NCBI GenBank assembly: GCA_018830645.1
Contig: JAHJSA010000088.1
Span: forward strand, 124,001 to 188,000
Direction of reading: 5' to 3'
Source of the DNA: Actinomycetota bacterium
GTDB taxonomy: Bacteria > Actinomycetota > Thermoleophilia > RBG-16-64-13
Length of the DNA: 64,000 bases
A program made the position numbers and the translations under genes. Positions 61,545 to 64,000 of the stretch are shown piece after piece (position 1 is the stretch's first letter; each line of letters starts with the position of its first letter). Under the pieces are notes generated by a model. That model made no database searches. It was given only the letters and a program-made list of their open reading frames with translations, and had not been told where the DNA came from.

Positions 61545-62144
61545 TCAGGGCGGCGGCGGCGGTGTCTCATCGCCGTGTTGGTAGCGGCGCAAAGCGTAAC
61601 GGACCTTTTCGAGTCGCTCTCGCACGGCATCGACCTCCGCGGCGCGGTGGTCAGGCTCGAGGTCGATTGGCTCGAGGTCCGCCAAGGCCTCGTGAAGCTC
61701 GTCCGGGGTGAGATTCGCCAGCGCCTGCAGATCCTGTTGCATCACGGCATCGCTGGCCTCCGCCACCATGTCCAACCGCTCTCGCACAACCGGGTTGTAG
61801 ATGGAGCTTGGGTCCACCCGTGCGGCGATCTCGTCCACTTCCCGGATCATCTCCTCTTCCGAAGCTCCCGGCTTCGGCCGGATAACGACGTGACCGGACT
61901 CATCCTCGTCGACCGACTCGATGGCGAGAAACGACCGGAGGAAGCCTTCGGCGAACGCGACGGGCACCGTGACGGCAGCGCCCACGATCTCGAAGACGTC
62001 GTGGGCGAACTCCGCAAACGTCTGAGTGTGGGCGTAGCTGGACTGGATCATGCTGAAGACCATCGGGCGGAGCGCGGATCCGCCCGTATCCGGCCGTCCT
62101 TCGACCGCGTGAGACTCCGGCTCTTCATGTATTCGGTTCTCCAT
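61545..62144 (-). CDS. Hypothetical acidic protein
   Basis: 199 aa, not recognised. It starts at ATG 62144 (GGGTGGG upstream); the frame is open further but would enter the tRNA-Pro gene. The middle has a hydrophobic helix pair (FAEFAHDVFEIVGAAVTVPVAF and EGFLRSFLAIESV), then an acidic linker, a helical Leu/Asp-rich half, and a run of five prolines at the end. No cysteine, no clear membrane span. It lies between tRNA-Pro and rex, on the same strand as both. Confidence 0.65.
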   Translation of the reverse strand: MENRIHEEPESHAVEGRPDTGGSALRPMVFSMIQSSYAHTQTFAEFAHDVFEIVGAAVTVPVAFAEGFLRSFLAIESVDEDESGHVVIRPKPGASEEEMIREVDEIAARVDPSSIYNPVVRERLDMVAEASDAVMQQDLQALANLTPDELHEALADLEPIDLEPDHRAAEVDAVRERLEKVRYALRRYQHGDETPPPPP

Positions 62145-62165
62145 GAGACCCACCCAAGTCGTGAG

Positions 62166-62239
62166 TCGGGGCGCCGGGATTTGAACCCGGGACCTCATCG
62201 TCCCGAACGATGCGCGCTACCAGGCTGCGCTACGCCCCG
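62166..62239 (-). tRNA. tRNA-Pro (anticodon CGG)
   Basis: Acceptor CGGGGCG/CGCCCCG, anticodon stem CATCG/CGATG with loop TTCGGGA (anticodon CGG), T-loop GGGTTCAAATCCC, discriminator A, no encoded CCA. It begins 12 bp after the helicase stop; TAACAT overlapping that stop may be its -10. Confidence 0.95.
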
Positions 62240-62251
62240 CAGACGCGTATG

Positions 62252-64000
62252 TTACACCATCGTATCAGGTGGGTCTAAGCAGTCCGGGAGCGAGCGGCAC
62301 AACCCACGCCAAGGACACCTTCCACAATGCGCGCCTGCCTCGGTCATCGCGGTGGACGAAGTTCGCTCGATGCTCTCACTGAGCGCGCGGCGCAGGCCCG
62401 CGATGTCCCCGCCTGCGAAGGTCCGGACAACGGCCGCACGCGGCGACTCCAGGAACAGGAGCACCACCTCGACCTCCCGAGCTCCGGAGAGAAGGGCCGC
62501 GAGTGCATAGAGCCGCACCTGGAGGTCGTACTGGGCCGCGATCTCCGCCACCTCGCGCCCTTCGAGGCTGTTGGTCTTGAAGTCGATGACGATCCAACGA
62601 TCGGCCTCCTCCACCACGAGATCCATGAGACCCGTGACAGCGACACCGTCGTGGTCGAACAGGAACTGACGCTCCCGACGTGCCAAGGCATGAGATGCCG
62701 TCCGTCGATAGGGAGAATCCCAGAAGGCGGCTGACAACTCGACCGCGCGGGCGGAGGCGGCGGCGTCGAGAGTCATGCCATCATCGCGCACCACCTCCTC
62801 GACCTCAGATCGCAGCCGACGCCGGTCGACGGTCGCAAGGGATCCGACTCTCTCCAACACCCTGTGCACGACGATGCCCACGACCCGCGCGCCTGGCACC
62901 GCCGCAGCCTCCGCCGGTTCCTCGACGGGTCGAGAGCGACCGCTCTCCCCGTGCCTGAAGTACTCGGGTGGAAGTCGGAGCACCCGCTCAAAATAGTAGG
63001 CCCGAGGGCACTCGGCGGCCCTGCTGAGAAGAGAGAAGCTCACCTGGCGCGGGCGCGGGGTTCCCACCTCGAGGGCGAGCGGCACGGGAGCCGGGGGGGC
63101 AAGCCTCGGCTCCACAGGGGCCTCGGCATCTCGAGCCGTCTCGGCTGTAGCTTCCACCACCATGGAGTACGGAACGAGGACCCCCTCCACCCATATGTCG
63201 AGATGATCGAGAGGGCGCTGGGGGAGCGCCGGCGGCATGTCCGGGCCCATGCCGAGCGCTTCGAGGACATCAGCGAGAGGAGAGCCCCCGGCCACGGGAC
63301 ACCCGGCCTTGGTCGATCCGACGAGGATGAGTCGATGCATAGCCCTCGTGGAGGCGACATAGTAGAGCCGCGCGACCTCATCACGGTCTCGGCTGCGCTC
63401 TTCCAGTTTGCACTCCTCGAACGGACCCAGCGTGATGTGATCGGTCTGGCTGCCGGTGGAAACACCGACGCGTAGAGCCGGGACGCCCGACCTGGCCTTC
63501 AGGAAGGCCCGATCGTGGTCGCGAGGCGCCGTTCCCATGCCGGGTACCACCACTACAGGGAACTCCAACCCCTTGGCCTGATGGATGGTCATCACACGGA
63601 CCACGTCGTCTTCTTCCGACAGGACGTGGGCGCCGCCCTCACGATCACCGGAGATATCGGTGCGAAGAGCGAGGTACTCCAGGAGGCCCCTGAGATCAGG
63701 ACCTTCCACCGATTCGAACTCATCGGCGATCCGCATGAGCTTACGCAGGTTCGCGAATCGCTGCGCCCCCTCGTCCGTTCCAAGCACCACGAGGTCGTAG
63801 TCGAAGGCAATCAGTGCCCCCTCGATGAGGTGCGCCAACCCTGGAGAGCCGAGGCGCGAACGAAGCGCGTTCACGGACGTGACTAGGTGAAGAAGCGCGC
63901 CTCGCGCGCGCGGCGGCACGTGCTCCAGCTCTCCCTTCTCGATCGTCTCCCACAAGAAGCGCTGCCCCTGCCTATCGGCCTGGTCGCGTAGCAGGAGGGC
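62252..64000 (-). CDS. UvrD/Rep-type helicase with C-terminal RecB-like nuclease (AddA/AdnB-like), 5' truncated by window
   Basis: 582 residues are visible; the reading frame continues past base 64000, so the N-terminal Walker A half is missing. The helicase part has VVRVMTIHQAKGLEFPVVVVPG (motif V) and LYYVASTRAMHRLIL (motif VI). The nuclease part has the PD-(D/E)xK signature GLMDLVVEEADRWIVIDFKTN. Four cysteines (one in AAECPRAYYFERV and three in HCGRCPWRGLC) frame the nuclease as in the Fe-S-clamped AddB/AdnB type. It probably processes double-strand breaks as part of an AddAB/AdnAB-like complex; the partner gene should lie beyond the window. Confidence 0.88.
   Translation of the reverse strand, partial: ALLLRDQADRQGQRFLWETIEKGELEHVPPRARGALLHLVTSVNALRSRLGSPGLAHLIEGALIAFDYDLVVLGTDEGAQRFANLRKLMRIADEFESVEGPDLRGLLEYLALRTDISGDREGGAHVLSEEDDVVRVMTIHQAKGLEFPVVVVPGMGTAPRDHDRAFLKARSGVPALRVGVSTGSQTDHITLGPFEECKLEERSRDRDEVARLYYVASTRAMHRLILVGSTKAGCPVAGGSPLADVLEALGMGPDMPPALPQRPLDHLDIWVEGVLVPYSMVVEATAETARDAEAPVEPRLAPPAPVPLALEVGTPRPRQVSFSLLSRAAECPRAYYFERVLRLPPEYFRHGESGRSRPVEEPAEAAAVPGARVVGIVVHRVLERVGSLATVDRRRLRSEVEEVVRDDGMTLDAAASARAVELSAAFWDSPYRRTASHALARRERQFLFDHDGVAVTGLMDLVVEEADRWIVIDFKTNSLEGREVAEIAAQYDLQVRLYALAALLSGAREVEVVLLFLESPRAAVVRTFAGGDIAGLRRALSESIERTSSTAMTEAGAHCGRCPWRGLCRSLPDCLDPPDTMV

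Noticed and set aside
62249-62254. TAACAT as promoter of tRNA-Pro(CGG)
   Set aside because: It overlaps the helicase stop and has no -35 at proper distance; mentioned only as a possibility.

Overview
This is a GC-rich bacterial chromosome segment made almost entirely of housekeeping genes. It contains no mobile element, phage, CRISPR array or rRNA. The best guess is a deep-branching or anaerobic member of the Actinobacteriota with a rod-type wall machinery. The clues are the order of the division and cell-wall (dcw) cluster (mraZ to ftsZ followed directly by pgeF and yggS, with no ftsA), many GTG/TTG starts, a MurE that carries the DNPR signature of meso-diaminopimelate-adding enzymes, mreBCD-mrdA-rodA, Rex, and an RNase E/G beside a TIGR03960-type radical SAM protein. 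The genus cannot be named from sequence reading alone.

Layout: from base 1 to about 53,200 every gene lies on the minus strand, so transcription runs from high to low coordinates. Read in that direction, a five-tRNA cluster (Pro, Gly, Arg, His, Leu) with a perfect TATAAT -10 box leads into a proteostasis block (tig, clpP, clpX, lon) and then valS and folC. Next come two small membrane proteins, ndk and maf, and the rod-shape operon (mreB, mreC, mreD, mrdA, rodA) with a DUF697-like protein, a B12-binding-type radical SAM protein and RNase E/G behind it. L21, L27 and ObgE follow, then proB and proA, nadD, a LytR_C-domain protein and an E1-like ThiF/MoeB enzyme. An Rrf2-larE-cysE sulfur operon and the PcrA helicase come next. 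The last part is the complete dcw cluster (mraZ, rsmH, ftsL-like, ftsI, murE, murF, mraY, murD, ftsW, murG, murC, murB, ftsQ, ftsZ), ending in pgeF and a truncated yggS at the window edge.

Beyond 53,200 the orientation is mixed. There is a stand-alone Lrp/AsnC effector domain, a sugar-nucleotide epimerase with a small downstream protein, MTA phosphorylase with a DUF1844 protein, a multi-pass membrane protein, a GCS2-type carboxylate-amine ligase, an ECF sigma factor with its zinc anti-sigma partner, the redox repressor Rex with a near-consensus operator, an unknown acidic protein, tRNA-Pro(CGG), and a helicase-nuclease cut by the window end.

The genes join three main programmes: peptidoglycan precursor synthesis with septal and lateral wall polymerases (two SEDS/bPBP pairs, FtsW-FtsI and RodA-PBP2), protein folding and turnover, and sulfur/redox control. 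Most genes are tightly packed with ATGA/GTGA stop-start overlaps. No clearly new multi-gene system was found. The least ordinary signals are the mraZ control region (three TGGG boxes on an exact 21-bp period, several perfect inverted repeats, a possible leaderless start), the Rrf2-LarE-(membrane-tethered) CysE operon, a roughly 70-residue insertion in the Lon protease domain, a terminator-like hairpin inside the mre-mrd operon, a 44-residue membrane protein, and a 68-nt ftsW/murG overlap.
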